A stretch of DNA of 64,000 nucleotides from Rikenellaceae bacterium (GTDB lineage Bacteria; Bacteroidota; Bacteroidia; Bacteroidales; Rikenellaceae), in assembly GCA_015059965.1 (NCBI GenBank), contig SUZM01000006.1, forward strand, positions 40,066 through 104,065, written 5' to 3'. Position numbers and translations under genes: made by a program. The notes under the pieces were generated by a model, which did not search any database, was not told the DNA's origin, and saw only the letters and a program-made list of their open reading frames with translations. Of the stretch, positions 15,824-24,790 are shown in pieces. Numbering within the stretch: position 1 is the first letter of the stretch; each line of letters opens with the position of its first letter.

Positions 15824-17671
15824 CTATCGTTTTTTGATGATCGACTCCAGGTGGGAGATCAGCTCCACACCCTCTTTATATACATCGCTCATGCGAGCGG
15901 AGGCCATGGGGGCATATTGGGCCTCTTCGCAGCGGGTGATAATCGAGCAGAAGGATTGCGCCTCGTCGGCGTTCACCCCGCGTTTGAGGAGCTCTTCGCG
16001 CACGTTCTCCTTGGTGAGGTTGGCTACCGGGATGTTGAACTTGTCGCTCATGTACCCCCACAGGGCGCGCGACATCTCCTCGTAGAAGGCGTAGCGGTTC
16101 TCCTCCTGCATGGCTCGCTTGGCGGCGCGGAAGCGCTGCACAGCCACCTTGCTGGCACGTTTGCCGCGAACCAGCACCGCATTACGGCTGTCGCGAATCT
16201 GCTTGCGCAGCAGCAGGAAGAGCGCCACGAAGGCTACCAGGATCAGGATCACCCACAGGAAGTAGGATCCGCTGAAGAGCAGCGGTTGCCCTTGAGGCTT
16301 GAGGTGGGGATTGCCCGACTTGATGAAGCGGATATCCTCGCCCAGCAGTCGCACCTCCTCCTTGGTGAGTCCCTTGACAATGCGGGCCTCGCTGCTGCCG
16401 CCCCGCTCATCGGGGGTGATGTTGAGCATCAGAGGTTGGGTTGCCAGGGTTACATACTGCCCCTTTTTGGGGTCGAAGTAGGTGAACTCCACAGGGGGGA
16501 TCTCATACTCGCCCTCGGCGCGTGCGATGAAGGGGTACTCGAATTGGCGATAACCCGTGGCACCTCCGGCCGAGCTCTTGATCTGCTCGGTGGTCTTCAC
16601 GTCATACTGCTCGAAGGAGGCGGGAAGCGAGAGCTTGGGGGCCTGCAGGAAGCGCAGGTTGCCCGAGCCCGAGAGGCGCAGCGTATAGGTGGCTGCCGAG
16701 TTGGCGGCCAGCTGCGTCGAGGGGGGCGTATCGTTCAGGGTGAAGTGGCCTACGGCACCCGTAAAGCTTGCGGGGGCACCTGCCGGCAACTCCTTGACCT
16801 GAAGGGTTACCTTCGGCGAGCGCACCTTGCGGTTTACGTTGTAGATGTCGGGCATGTTGCCGAAGAAGGGGTCGCGGCTGCGGTTGTTCTGCACCACGAC
16901 CTGCGCTACGGCCTCCACCTCGGCGGGCTCGATGGTCAGCGCTCCGGCCTGCTGCGGGTAGAGCAGGTATTCGCGCAGCACGACACTCTCATAAATCTTG
17001 CCGCCGATCGTCTCGCGCTGCTGGGGGTAGTTTTCGGCATTGAGCTCCTGGGTCCAGAAGCCGTTGAAGGCGGGGAATTTCGCATCGTTGAGCCCGACGA
17101 GGGTGATGCGGCGGTAGAGCTTGATGGCCGCCAATACGGGCTCGCCCTTGTATACCGACGAGCGCGACAGGGTTACGCGCAGCAGAATATCGTCGTCGGC
17201 CACCTGACCGCGAGGGGTCGAGGCCTCCTCCCGGGGCCTCTCGGTGCCGGAAGCGGCTCCGGGCTGCTCCTCTTCGCGGATCACCTCCACCTTCACGGGT
17301 GAGGTGCGATAGGGGGTGTCGTCCACCAGCACCTCCGCCACACCGATTGTGAAGGTGCCCGTTTGGGTGGGCATCAGCACATAAGTATAGGTGTACTCAT
17401 GGGTCTGGGTTACCGAGCCGTTGATGTACTGCACGCTCGACCCGCGGTAGACCGAGGGGCCGGCAATCACATCAAAGCCCTCGAACGAGGGGGCCTCGAA
17501 GGTGTCGTCGTCGGGCTTGGCGTTGAGTTTGAACTCCACACGGAAAGCCTCACCGGCGGCCACCAGCATGGGGGCATTGGCCGTAAAGCTGACCTTTTCG
17601 GCCGCTAAGGCGAGGGTCGTCCACAGCACCATTCCCAGAATCAGGACCAGATGTCTAAAAAATGCCTTCAT
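15824..17671 (-). CDS. batD: BatD oxygen-tolerance protein
   Basis: A 615-residue exported protein. Signal peptide MKAFFRHLVLILGMVLWTTLALA, then a long beta-rich periplasmic part typical of BatD (SFTANAPMLVAAGEAFRVEF, YTYVLMPTQTGTFTIG, LLRVTLSRSSVYKGEP). One membrane helix lies at about residues 465-490 (SYFLWVILILVAFVALFLLL), and a cytosolic helical tail follows. It acts with other Bat proteins in envelope maintenance or oxygen tolerance; the mechanism is unknown. First gene of batD-batE-recR. Only 129 bp separate it from fumarase, whose terminator lies between. Confidence 0.9.
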   Translation of the reverse strand: MKAFFRHLVLILGMVLWTTLALAAEKVSFTANAPMLVAAGEAFRVEFKLNAKPDDDTFEAPSFEGFDVIAGPSVYRGSSVQYINGSVTQTHEYTYTYVLMPTQTGTFTIGVAEVLVDDTPYRTSPVKVEVIREEEQPGAASGTERPREEASTPRGQVADDDILLRVTLSRSSVYKGEPVLAAIKLYRRITLVGLNDAKFPAFNGFWTQELNAENYPQQRETIGGKIYESVVLREYLLYPQQAGALTIEPAEVEAVAQVVVQNNRSRDPFFGNMPDIYNVNRKVRSPKVTLQVKELPAGAPASFTGAVGHFTLNDTPPSTQLAANSAATYTLRLSGSGNLRFLQAPKLSLPASFEQYDVKTTEQIKSSAGGATGYRQFEYPFIARAEGEYEIPPVEFTYFDPKKGQYVTLATQPLMLNITPDERGGSSEARIVKGLTKEEVRLLGEDIRFIKSGNPHLKPQGQPLLFSGSYFLWVILILVAFVALFLLLRKQIRDSRNAVLVRGKRASKVAVQRFRAAKRAMQEENRYAFYEEMSRALWGYMSDKFNIPVANLTKENVREELLKRGVNADEAQSFCSIITRCEEAQYAPMASARMSDVYKEGVELISHLESIIKKR

Positions 17672-17747
17672 GAAAACTTAAGTCTCTAATATGCACTTTA
17701 CGCAACGAAAAAACGGTTGTTTTTCGTATGTGTCATAAACAAAGAAT

Positions 17748-17785
17748 CTTTGGGGATTGTCCTTAACAGCGGACAATCCCCAAAG
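17748..17785 (-). terminator. fumarase terminator
   Basis: Perfect 15-bp arms CTTTGGGGATTGTCC / GGACAATCCCCAAAG with an 8-nt loop, followed on the minus strand by ATTCTTTGTTTATG. Confidence 0.85.
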
Positions 17786-17800
17786 TTTCGGCTTCACCGA

Positions 17801-19414
17801 TTAGTGCTTGAAGTCGGCGAAGAAGTCGTTGCCCTTGTCATCCACGATGATAAAGGCGGGGAAGTTTTCTACATAAATCTTGCGGACAGCCTCCATGCCG
17901 AGCTCGGGGAAGTCCACCACCTCGACCGACTTGATCGAGTTCTTGGCCAGAATGGCGGCGGGACCACCAATCGAACCGAGGTAGAAGCCGCCGTTGGCCT
18001 GGCAGGCGTCGGTCACCTCCTGCGAGCGGTTGCCCTTGGCTACCATCACCATCGAACCGCCATGCTTCTGGAAGAGGTCTACATAGGGATCCATACGGCC
18101 GGCCGTCGTGGGGCCGAACGAACCCGAAGCCATGCCCTGCGGGGTCTTGGCCGGTCCGGCGTAGTATACCGGGTGCTTCTTGAAGTACTCGGGCATCGGC
18201 TTACCCTCGTCGAGCATCTGCTTGATGCGGGCGTGGGCGATGTCGCGGGCCACGATCAGCGTACCCTTCAGGTTCAGACGGGTCTTGATGGGGTACTTCG
18301 ACAAAATCTCTCGTACCTTGTCCATGCCCTCATCGAGGTCGATCTCCACGGCGGGGCTCATGGCGGGAGCCTCGGCGGGCAGGAAGCGGGCGGGGTTCTT
18401 CTCCAGCTGCTCGAGGAAGATACCCTCGGGGGTGATCTTGGCCTTGATGTTGCGGTCGGCCGAGCAGCTTACGCCGATGGCCACGGGGCACGAAGCGGCG
18501 TGGCGCGGAGCGCGAATCACGCGCACGTCGTGTACCAGATACTTGCCACCGAACTGGGCACCTACGCCGCTCTGCTGGCAGATCTTGAGCACCTTCTCCT
18601 CCCACTCCAGGTCGCGGAAGCAACGGCCCCCCTCATTACCCGAGGTGGGGAGCTCGTCCAGATAGCCTGCCGAGGCCTTCTTTACGGTTGCGAGGCACAT
18701 CTCGGCCGAGGTGCCGCCGATGCAGATTGCGAGGTGATAGGGCGGACAGGCCGAGGTACCGAGGTCCTTGATGTGCTCGGTGATGAACTTCGTGAGCGAA
18801 GCCTCGTTCAAGAGGGCCTTGGTCTGCTGATAGAGGAAGGTCTTGTTGGCCGAACCACCACCCTTGGTGATGAAGAGGAACTCATACTCCATACCGGGCT
18901 TTCCGGCGTAGAGGTCGATCTGTGCGGGCAGGTTGGTGGCCGAGTTCTTCTCGTCGGTCATCGTGAAGGGGACCACCTGCGAATAGCGCAGGTTGCGCTC
19001 CTGATAGGTCTCATAGACACCGCGCGAGATGTGCTCGGCATCATCGGCGCCGGTCCACACATCCTCGCCCTTGTGGCCGATGCAGATGGCCGTACCCGTA
19101 TCCTGGCAGGTGGGCAGCTCGCCTTCGGCGGCCACACACTGGTTCAGGAGCATGGTGTAGGCTACAAACTTGTCGTTGTCCGTAGCCTCGGGATCCTCCA
19201 GGATGTTGCGGAGCTTCTGCAGGTGTGAAGCTCTGAGGTAGAACGAAACGTCGCTGTAGGCGGCCTTCGACAGCACCTCCAGACCCTTGGGGTCTACCTT
19301 GAGAATCTTGCGGCCGTCACACTCGACAACCTTCACATAATCCTTCGTCAAAAGACGATACTCGGTCTTGTCCTCCACGATGGGGTAGGGCTCCTGATAG
19401 ATAAAATCTGCCAT
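17801..19414 (-). CDS. fumA: fumarate hydratase, class I (iron-sulfur, homodimeric)
   Basis: A 537-residue class I fumarase, full length for the FumA/FumB type. It interconverts fumarate and malate using an oxygen-sensitive 4Fe-4S cluster. The N-terminal catalytic region holds [14 protein letters not shown] with a cluster Cys and [21 protein letters not shown] with another. The C-terminal swivel-like domain has [24 protein letters not shown]. In gut Bacteroidales it serves the reductive branch to succinate. It has its own promoter and terminator. Confidence 0.95.
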   Translation of the reverse strand: MADFIYQEPYPIVEDKTEYRLLTKDYVKVVECDGRKILKVDPKGLEVLSKAAYSDVSFYLRASHLQKLRNILEDPEATDNDKFVAYTMLLNQCVAAEGELPTCQDTGTAICIGHKGEDVWTGADDAEHISRGVYETYQERNLRYSQVVPFTMTDEKNSATNLPAQIDLYAGKPGMEYEFLFITKGGGSANKTFLYQQTKALLNEASLTKFITEHIKDLGTSACPPYHLAICIGGTSAEMCLATVKKASAGYLDELPTSGNEGGRCFRDLEWEEKVLKICQQSGVGAQFGGKYLVHDVRVIRAPRHAASCPVAIGVSCSADRNIKAKITPEGIFLEQLEKNPARFLPAEAPAMSPAVEIDLDEGMDKVREILSKYPIKTRLNLKGTLIVARDIAHARIKQMLDEGKPMPEYFKKHPVYYAGPAKTPQGMASGSFGPTTAGRMDPYVDLFQKHGGSMVMVAKGNRSQEVTDACQANGGFYLGSIGGPAAILAKNSIKSVEVVDFPELGMEAVRKIYVENFPAFIIVDDKGNDFFADFKH

Positions 19415-19489
19415 GGTTTTCTCTTATTTTGTTTTGTATTCTTGTTTGCAGCAAAATCGATGGTGCGCATATTTTGCGCCACATCTTCG

Positions 19490-19521
19490 CAAAGGTACAA
19501 AAAGAATCAGGAATTGACAAA
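19490..19521 (-). promoter_or_regulatory. fumarase promoter
   Basis: On the minus strand TTTG (19521-19518), 20-nt spacer, TACCTTTG (19497-19490). The leader of about 70 nt contains an imperfect hairpin around 19461-19481 (TGGCGCA / TGCGCACCA). Confidence 0.75.
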
Positions 19522-19590
19522 ATGATTTGCTTAAATGTTGAGGAATCGGTAATTTTTTTGTGAAAGATAGGAGTTTTTCAAAATATTTAG

Positions 19591-19598
19591 TAACTTTG
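19591..19598 (+). promoter_or_regulatory. probable -7 box of the aldolase gene
   Basis: TAACTTTG about 80 bp upstream of the aldolase ATG, divergent from the fumarase promoter. No good TTTG box lies at the usual distance. Confidence 0.45.
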
Positions 19599-19677
19599 CG
19601 CAGTTTTTGAATCCTTGCGGATTGGGAAGACAAACCAAGAGATTATTTTCAAGTTAAACCAAATAAATAGAATCGTT

Positions 19678-20676
19678 ATGATTTCGTACAAGGAACTGGG
19701 CCTCGTGAACACCCGTGAGATGTTCAAGAAGGCCGTTGACGGCGGCTATGCCATTCCCGCCTTCAACTTCAACAACATGGAGCAGCTTCAGGCCATCATT
19801 ATGGCCTCGGCAGAGACCAAGTCGCCCGTGATCCTCCAGGTGTCGAAGGGTGCTCGTCAGTATGCCAACCAGACCCTGCTGCGCTACATGGCCGAGGGTG
19901 CCGTGGAGTATGCCAAGGAGCTGGGTTGGGAGAATCCCCAGATCGTGCTGCACCTCGACCACGGCGACAGCTTCGAGACCTGCAAGAGCTGCATCGACAT
20001 GGGCTTCTCGTCGGTGATGATCGACGGTTCGCACCTCCCCTATGAGGAGAACGTGGCCCTGACGAAGAAGGTTGTGGAGTATGCCCACCAGTTCGACGTA
20101 ACCGTTGAGGGTGAGCTCGGCGTGCTGGCCGGTGTGGAGGATGAGGTTTGCGCCGAGGAGAGCCACTACACCAAGCCCGAGGAGGTTGTAGACTTCGTAA
20201 CCAAGACCGGTTGCGACTCGCTGGCCATCTCGATCGGTACCTCGCACGGTGCCTATAAGTTCACCCCCGAGCAGTGCACGCTCGATCCCCAGACCGGTCG
20301 TCTGGTTCCCCCTCCCTTGGCATTCGACGTACTGGCCGCCATCGAGGAGCAGCTGCCCGGCTTCCCCATCGTACTGCACGGTTCGTCGTCGGTACCCCAG
20401 GACGAGGTAGATACCATCAACAAGTACGGTGGTGCCCTGAAGGCCGCCGTGGGTATCCCCGAGGAGCAGCTCCGAAAGGCTGCCAAGAGCGCGGTTTGCA
20501 AGATCAACATCGACTCCGACTCGCGTCTGGCCATGACCGCCGCCGTGCGTGAGGTCTTCGCCACCAAGCCCGCCGAGTTCGACCCCCGCAAGTATCTGGG
20601 TCCCGCCCGCGACAACATGAAGAAGCTCTATATCCACAAGATTATCAACGTGTTGGGTTCGGATAACAAAGCTTAA
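19678..20676 (+). CDS. fbaA: fructose-bisphosphate aldolase, class II
   Basis: A 332-residue zinc-dependent aldolase that cleaves fructose-1,6-bisphosphate to DHAP and glyceraldehyde-3-phosphate. Conserved blocks: AIPAFNFNNMEQLQAI, VLHLDHGDSFETCKSCID with a zinc His, SSVMIDGSHLPYEENV, VEGELGVLAGVEDEV, SIGTSHGAYKF with another zinc His, and VLHGSSSVPQDEV with the third. Glycolysis and gluconeogenesis in the cytosol. ATG at 19678 chosen because MISYKELGLVN matches the family N terminus. Codon use is strongly biased, as expected for a highly expressed gene. Confidence 0.96.
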   Translation: MISYKELGLVNTREMFKKAVDGGYAIPAFNFNNMEQLQAIIMASAETKSPVILQVSKGARQYANQTLLRYMAEGAVEYAKELGWENPQIVLHLDHGDSFETCKSCIDMGFSSVMIDGSHLPYEENVALTKKVVEYAHQFDVTVEGELGVLAGVEDEVCAEESHYTKPEEVVDFVTKTGCDSLAISIGTSHGAYKFTPEQCTLDPQTGRLVPPPLAFDVLAAIEEQLPGFPIVLHGSSSVPQDEVDTINKYGGALKAAVGIPEEQLRKAAKSAVCKINIDSDSRLAMTAAVREVFATKPAEFDPRKYLGPARDNMKKLYIHKIINVLGSDNKA

Positions 20677-20677
20677 T

Positions 20678-20803
20678 TTGTCGTGATAAGGCCGCACCTG
20701 CGGCACATCCCAAACAAAGCCCGAATGGAATGTACATCGAGTACTATCCATCCGGGCTTTTTATTGCGATGCCCCGCATCTGCGACCTTCTGACGACAAA
20801 TTT
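20678..20803. repeat. constant-core hairpin, copy C
   Basis: Nested palindrome of about 125 bp. Outer arms: TTTGTCGTgAtAAGG..CGCA and its complement. Inner arms: AAAGCCCGAATGGA (20716-20729) and TCCATCCGGGCTTT (20747-20760). Centre: 19 nt between CCGAATGG and CCATCCGG, containing GTAC..GTAC. Followed by TTATTG, so it can serve as aldolase terminator. Confidence 0.75.
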
Positions 20804-20821
20804 AATCGCTGACCATCCCTT

Positions 20822-20870
20822 GTGAGCCCCGAATGGAACATACGCCAAGTATGCCCCATCCGGGGCTCAC
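20822..20870. repeat. constant-core hairpin, copy D
   Basis: Arms GTGAGCCCCGAATGG and CCATCCGGGGCTCAC around a 19-nt centre with CATAC..GTATG. It shares its centre with copy A and its arm end with copies C, E and F. Confidence 0.75.
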
Positions 20871-20904
20871 TGCACGATAGTTGCAACTACCCCCTTCTGA
20901 CACG

Positions 20905-21034
20905 AAATGATTTTTGTGAAAGACCGCATCTGCGGCACATCCCAAACAAAGCCCGAATGGAATGTACATCAAGTACTATCCATCCGGGCTTTTTATTGCG
21001 ATGCCCCGCATCTGCGACCTTCTGACGACAAATC
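20905..21034. repeat. constant-core hairpin, copy E
   Basis: Nearly identical to copy C from AGACCGCATCTGCGG to CTGACGACAAAT (centre GTACATCAAGTAC instead of GTACATCGAGTAC). Two recent copies therefore flank copy D. Confidence 0.75.
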
Positions 21035-21061
21035 AGAGCTGCAATAATCTGTAATTTTTTG

Positions 21062-21144
21062 CTGGGGGAATTGGACTGTCTGGGGGAACTGGGGAGGCTG
21101 AGGAAACTGGAAAGGCTGGGGAAACTGGACAGACTGTGGAATTT
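21062..21144. repeat. 18-bp degenerate tandem repeat
   Basis: About four and a half units starting CTGRGGRAAYTGG, beginning at 21062, 21080, 21098, 21116 and 21134. It has no start codon or ribosome-binding context of its own and is treated as non-coding. Confidence 0.7.
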
Positions 21145-21163
21145 TTACGCTGTCAAGCAAATA

Positions 21164-21235
21164 ATTGCTCATTGCTCATTGCTCATTTGCCGTCAGCTAA
21201 AATAATTGCTCATTACTCATTGCTCATTACTAATT
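21164..21235. repeat. ATTGCTC heptad arrays upstream of dnaX
   Basis: Two arrays in the same orientation: three ATTGCTC units at 21164-21184, and ATTGCTC-ATTACTC-ATTGCTC-ATTACTA at 21205-21232, separated by TTGCCGTCAGCTAAAAT. Confidence 0.85.
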
Positions 21236-21249
21236 ATTTTGTACCTTTG
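21219..21249 (+). promoter_or_regulatory. dnaX promoter using the heptad array
   Basis: ATTG (21219-21222, inside a heptad), 19-nt spacer, TACCTTTG (21242-21249). The ATG follows at 21257, so the transcript would be leaderless or nearly so. Confidence 0.6.
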
Positions 21250-21256
21250 TGGGGTT

Positions 21257-23041
21257 ATGGAGAATTTTGTAGTCAGTGCCCGCAAATATCGTCCGGCGAC
21301 CTTTGAGTCGGTGGTGGGGCAGAAGCATATTACGGCGACCCTAAGAAATGCCATCGAAAGGGGTCAGTTGGCGCATGCCTACCTCTTCTGCGGTCCGCGA
21401 GGCGTGGGCAAGACCACCTGCGCCCGTATCTTTGCCAAGGCAATCAACTGTCTGAATCCCAATGGTTCGGAGGCCTGCAACCAGTGTGAGTCGTGTCGCA
21501 GCTTCAACGAGAACCGCTCGCTCAACATACACGAGCTGGATGCCGCCTCGAACAACTCGGTGGACGACATTCGCGCCCTGATCGAGCAGGTGCGCATCAT
21601 TCCGCAGGTGGGGCGCTACTCGCTCTTCATCATCGACGAGGTGCACATGCTCTCGCAGGCGGCCTTCAACGCCTTTCTGAAGACGCTGGAGGAGCCTCCG
21701 CAGCATGCCATCTTCATCTTGGCCACCACCGAGAAGCACAAGATTATCCCGACGATTCTCTCGCGTTGTCAGATCTACGATTTCAACCGCATCCGTGTGG
21801 AGGATGGCGTGGAGTATCTGCGTTACATTGCCGCGAAGGAGGGGGTTGCGGCCGACGACGAGTCGCTGAACCTCATAGCCCAAAAGGCTGATGGCGGTAT
21901 GCGTGATGCCCTTTCGATGTTCGATAAGGCGGTCTCGTTCTGTGGCCGGGAGCTGAACTATCGGGAGGTGGCCCGCACGCTCAACGTGCTGGACTACGAC
22001 ACCTACTTTGCCGTTACCGAGCAACTCCTCGGGGGCAACTACATTGAGGCCCTGCTCTCCTTCGACCGCGTGCTGCAGCGCGGATTTGCCGGCCAAACCT
22101 TCCTCTCGGGGCTGAATCGTCACCTGCGCGACCTGCTGGTGGCCAAGAATCCGGCCACGGTCAAATTGATCGAGATGACCGGCACGCTCATGGAGCGTTA
22201 TGCCAAGCAGGCGGCGGCCTGCGATGTGAGCTTCCTGTTCGGGGCGATTGATGTGTTGACCGACCTGGACGGAAAGATCCGACAATCGTCGAACCAACGA
22301 CTGCTTGTCGAGCTGGGACTGATGAAAATTGCCGGTCTCGGCCAAAAAAAAAATAGCGACACTCCAATCGCGGTAGCTGCCGAGTACCCGCTCCCCGAGT
22401 TGAGCCCGGCGGCTCCGGCCCCGCAACCCGCGCAGCCGCTTTCTCGTCCGGCCCCGCAACCTGCACAGCCGGCCCCGCAACCGGAACCCCGCCCCGTGGT
22501 GCAGGCCGAGCCGCCCAAACCGCAGCCGGCCTCGCCGGCCGAGCCGCAGTCGGCACCCCGCACCGAGACTCCCCGGCCGCGTCAGGCGCGTACCCCTCTG
22601 GTGTCGCTCTCGGAGTTGATGGGGGGAGGACGACCTGCGGAGGAGCCCTCGGCTCATGAGGCTCAGTTGCAGGAGCAGGTGGACGAGCAGTGTGAGCAGA
22701 AGCTCCACCAGGCGCGTGCCGCCCTGCTGGAGGCGATTCGTGAGATGCGACCCCGCTTTGCCGCGGTCTTTTCGGAGATGCGCTTCAGCGAGAATCGCGT
22801 GGCGATTACAGTCCCCACAAGCGAACTTCGGGAGGAGATTCTGCGTTCGCGAACCGAACTTCTCGGTCGCCTGATGGAGGTGGCCGACGTAAAGTGCCCC
22901 TTGGAGCTCGAGATCACGCTCAACGAGCAGATGCGTCCTTCGCTGCCCATTCGTCTCGAAGACCGCCTGGGTTACCTCAGCGAACGAAGCGCCGATCTTC
23001 AAGCACTCAGAGTTGCCCTAAGCCTCGAAGCCGAGAGTTAG
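21257..23041 (+). CDS. dnaX: DNA polymerase III subunit gamma/tau
   Basis: A 594-residue clamp-loader ATPase. Starts MENFVVSARKYRP, with Walker A GPRGVGKTTCARIF, a Cys zinc finger in the NCLNPNGSEACNQCESC region, Walker B and sensor (LFIIDEVHMLSQAAFNAFLK, LATTEKHKIIPTILSRCQ), then domain III. A Pro/Ala/Gln-rich linker at about residues 375-450 leads to a tau C-terminal domain. A run of ten A residues sits exactly between domain III and the linker and probably yields a short gamma form. ATG at 21257 matches the family N terminus; the longer frame reads into the heptad repeats. Confidence 0.96.
   Translation: MENFVVSARKYRPATFESVVGQKHITATLRNAIERGQLAHAYLFCGPRGVGKTTCARIFAKAINCLNPNGSEACNQCESCRSFNENRSLNIHELDAASNNSVDDIRALIEQVRIIPQVGRYSLFIIDEVHMLSQAAFNAFLKTLEEPPQHAIFILATTEKHKIIPTILSRCQIYDFNRIRVEDGVEYLRYIAAKEGVAADDESLNLIAQKADGGMRDALSMFDKAVSFCGRELNYREVARTLNVLDYDTYFAVTEQLLGGNYIEALLSFDRVLQRGFAGQTFLSGLNRHLRDLLVAKNPATVKLIEMTGTLMERYAKQAAACDVSFLFGAIDVLTDLDGKIRQSSNQRLLVELGLMKIAGLGQKKNSDTPIAVAAEYPLPELSPAAPAPQPAQPLSRPAPQPAQPAPQPEPRPVVQAEPPKPQPASPAEPQSAPRTETPRPRQARTPLVSLSELMGGGRPAEEPSAHEAQLQEQVDEQCEQKLHQARAALLEAIREMRPRFAAVFSEMRFSENRVAITVPTSELREEILRSRTELLGRLMEVADVKCPLELEITLNEQMRPSLPIRLEDRLGYLSERSADLQALRVALSLEAES
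22344..22356 (+). promoter_or_regulatory. candidate slippage/frameshift site in dnaX
   Basis: A10 run (22344-22353) directly followed by TAG (22354-22356) in the -1 frame. One extra A in the mRNA, or a -1 ribosomal slip, gives ...GQKKK-stop, a product of about 366 residues. One A fewer reaches TAG after seven more codons. Either way the tau tail is lost. Confidence 0.75.
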
Positions 23042-23094
23042 AGCCTGCAAACATTTGGAACCGAATAGAATAAAACGAAAAACGGAAAAAAGAT

Positions 23095-24387
23095 ATGGAG
23101 ATTAAAAACTTTGTTGAAGAGTTGGAGTGGCGCGGAATGATCCACACGATCATGCCCGGAGCCAAGGAGCAGTTGCAGAAAGAGATGACCACGGCCTACC
23201 TGGGTATCGACCCCACGGCCGACTCGTTACACATCGGCCACCTGGTGGGTGTGATGATCCTCAAGCACTTCCAGTTGTGTGGCCATCGTCCTTTGGCTCT
23301 GGTGGGTGGTGCTACGGGAATGATCGGAGACCCGAGTGGCAAGTCGCAGGAGCGTAACCTGCTCGACGAGGCTACGTTGCGCCACAACCAGGAGGCGATC
23401 AAGCGTCAGCTCTCGAAACTTCTGGATTTCGACTCCGATGCCCCCAATGCCGCCCGTCTGGTCAATAACTACGACTGGATGAAGGAGTTTTCGTTCCTCG
23501 ATTTCATTCGTGATATCGGCAAACTGATCACGGTGAACTACATGATGGCCAAGGATTCGGTCAAGAAGCGTTTCAACGGTGAGGGCGACGGTATGTCCTT
23601 CACGGAGTTCACCTACCAGCTGGTACAGGGCTACGACTTCCTCTATCTCTACCAGAACTACGGCTGCAAGGTGCAGCTCGGCGGTTCGGATCAGTGGGGC
23701 AACATCACCACCGGCACGGAGCTTATTCGTCGCAAGCTCGATGGTGAGGCCTTTGCCATCACCTGTCCGCTGATCACGAAGGCCGATGGTACGAAGTTCG
23801 GTAAGACCGAAAGCGGCAACGTCTGGCTCGATCCCCGCTACACCTCCCCCTATAAGTTCTACCAGTTCTGGCTCAACGTCTCGGACGAGGATGCCAAGCG
23901 CTACATCAAGATCTTCACGCTGCTGGGCCGCGAGGAGATTGAGTCGCTGATTGCGGAGCACGACCAGGCTCCCCACCTGCGCGTGTTGCAGAAGCGCCTG
24001 GCCGAGGAGATCACCACGATGATTCACTCGCGTGAGGAGTATGAGAAGGCCGTTGAGGCTTCGCAGATTCTCTTCGGAGGGGCCACCTCCGAGGCGTTGC
24101 GCGGCCTGGATGAGCAGACCCTCTTGCAGGTCTTTGAGGGTGTACCCCAGTTCACGATCGCGAAGTCGGATCTCGGCATGGGCTTCATCGACCTCTGCGC
24201 CGAATTCACGAAGATCTTCCCCTCGAAGGGAGAGTGCCGCAAGATGGTGCAGGGCGGCGGTGTGTCGCTCAACAAGGAGAAGGTGCAGGATGGCACGCGT
24301 GCCATTACGGAGGCCGACCTGATTGCCGGCAAGTACCTGCTGGTGCAGAAAGGCAAGAAGAATTACTACCTGGTAACGGTCGCTTAA
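23095..24387 (+). CDS. tyrS: tyrosyl-tRNA synthetase
   Basis: A 430-residue class I synthetase charging tRNA-Tyr. HIGH motif in [14 protein letters not shown] (near residue 46), Tyr-binding [26 protein letters not shown], and the KMSKS loop in the form KFGKT. A C-terminal S4 RNA-binding domain includes [20 protein letters not shown] and VLVN-like end [19 protein letters not shown]. It lies 53 bp after dnaX; folB follows 3 bp after its stop. Confidence 0.96.
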   Translation: MEIKNFVEELEWRGMIHTIMPGAKEQLQKEMTTAYLGIDPTADSLHIGHLVGVMILKHFQLCGHRPLALVGGATGMIGDPSGKSQERNLLDEATLRHNQEAIKRQLSKLLDFDSDAPNAARLVNNYDWMKEFSFLDFIRDIGKLITVNYMMAKDSVKKRFNGEGDGMSFTEFTYQLVQGYDFLYLYQNYGCKVQLGGSDQWGNITTGTELIRRKLDGEAFAITCPLITKADGTKFGKTESGNVWLDPRYTSPYKFYQFWLNVSDEDAKRYIKIFTLLGREEIESLIAEHDQAPHLRVLQKRLAEEITTMIHSREEYEKAVEASQILFGGATSEALRGLDEQTLLQVFEGVPQFTIAKSDLGMGFIDLCAEFTKIFPSKGECRKMVQGGGVSLNKEKVQDGTRAITEADLIAGKYLLVQKGKKNYYLVTVA

Positions 24388-24390
24388 GGC

Positions 24391-24744
24391 ATGTTGTACC
24401 GAATCGATCTGCGGGATATGGAGTTCCGCGCCTACCACGGTTGTTACGACCTGGAGCAGAAGGTGGGCAACCGCTTTCGGGTGCAGCTCACGATCTGGAC
24501 CGAGCTGGGCGAGGTGGCACGCCGAGACGATGTAACCTTGGCGGTGAACTACCTGAGTGTCTATGAGCAGGTGCGCGAGGTGATGGCCCGCACGCAGCGG
24601 ACCCTCGAATGTGTGGCCTGCAACATCATCGAATCTCTCAAGGAGCAATTCCCGGCCATTGAGCGCGTGGCGTGTACGGTGGCGAAGTTGGCCCCGCCGC
24701 TTGGGGGCAAGATTCGTGAGGTGAGCGTAACCTTGGAGGCATAG
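24391..24744 (+). CDS. folB: dihydroneopterin aldolase
   Basis: A 117-residue protein of the FolB family: IDLRDMEFRAYHGCYDLEQK contains the conserved substrate region, VNYLSVYEQVREVM and ESLKEQFPAIERVACTVAK follow, and the closing strand is KIREVSVTLEA. It cleaves 7,8-dihydroneopterin to 6-hydroxymethyl-7,8-dihydropterin in folate synthesis. The active-site Glu and Lys (TVAKLAPPLGG) are present. Only 3 bp separate it from tyrS, so translation is probably coupled. Confidence 0.9.
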   Translation: MLYRIDLRDMEFRAYHGCYDLEQKVGNRFRVQLTIWTELGEVARRDDVTLAVNYLSVYEQVREVMARTQRTLECVACNIIESLKEQFPAIERVACTVAKLAPPLGGKIREVSVTLEA

Positions 24745-24790
24745 TGCCGCATAAGCAGAAAAATAACCACAAACAACGAACCGAATAGTT

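Noticed and set aside
21062..21160. Leu/Gly-rich frame through the 18-bp repeat
   Set aside because: The peptide simply reflects the repeat and has no own start; it runs into the heptad arrays.
21164..21235. CRISPR-like tandem repeats before dnaX
   Set aside because: The unit is only 7 bp with no spacers; it is a heptad array, not CRISPR. No cas genes nearby.
21341..23002. 553-codon open frame antisense to dnaX
   Set aside because: Low-complexity Leu/Arg/Gly-rich peptide without motifs; explained by GC-rich codon bias of dnaX.
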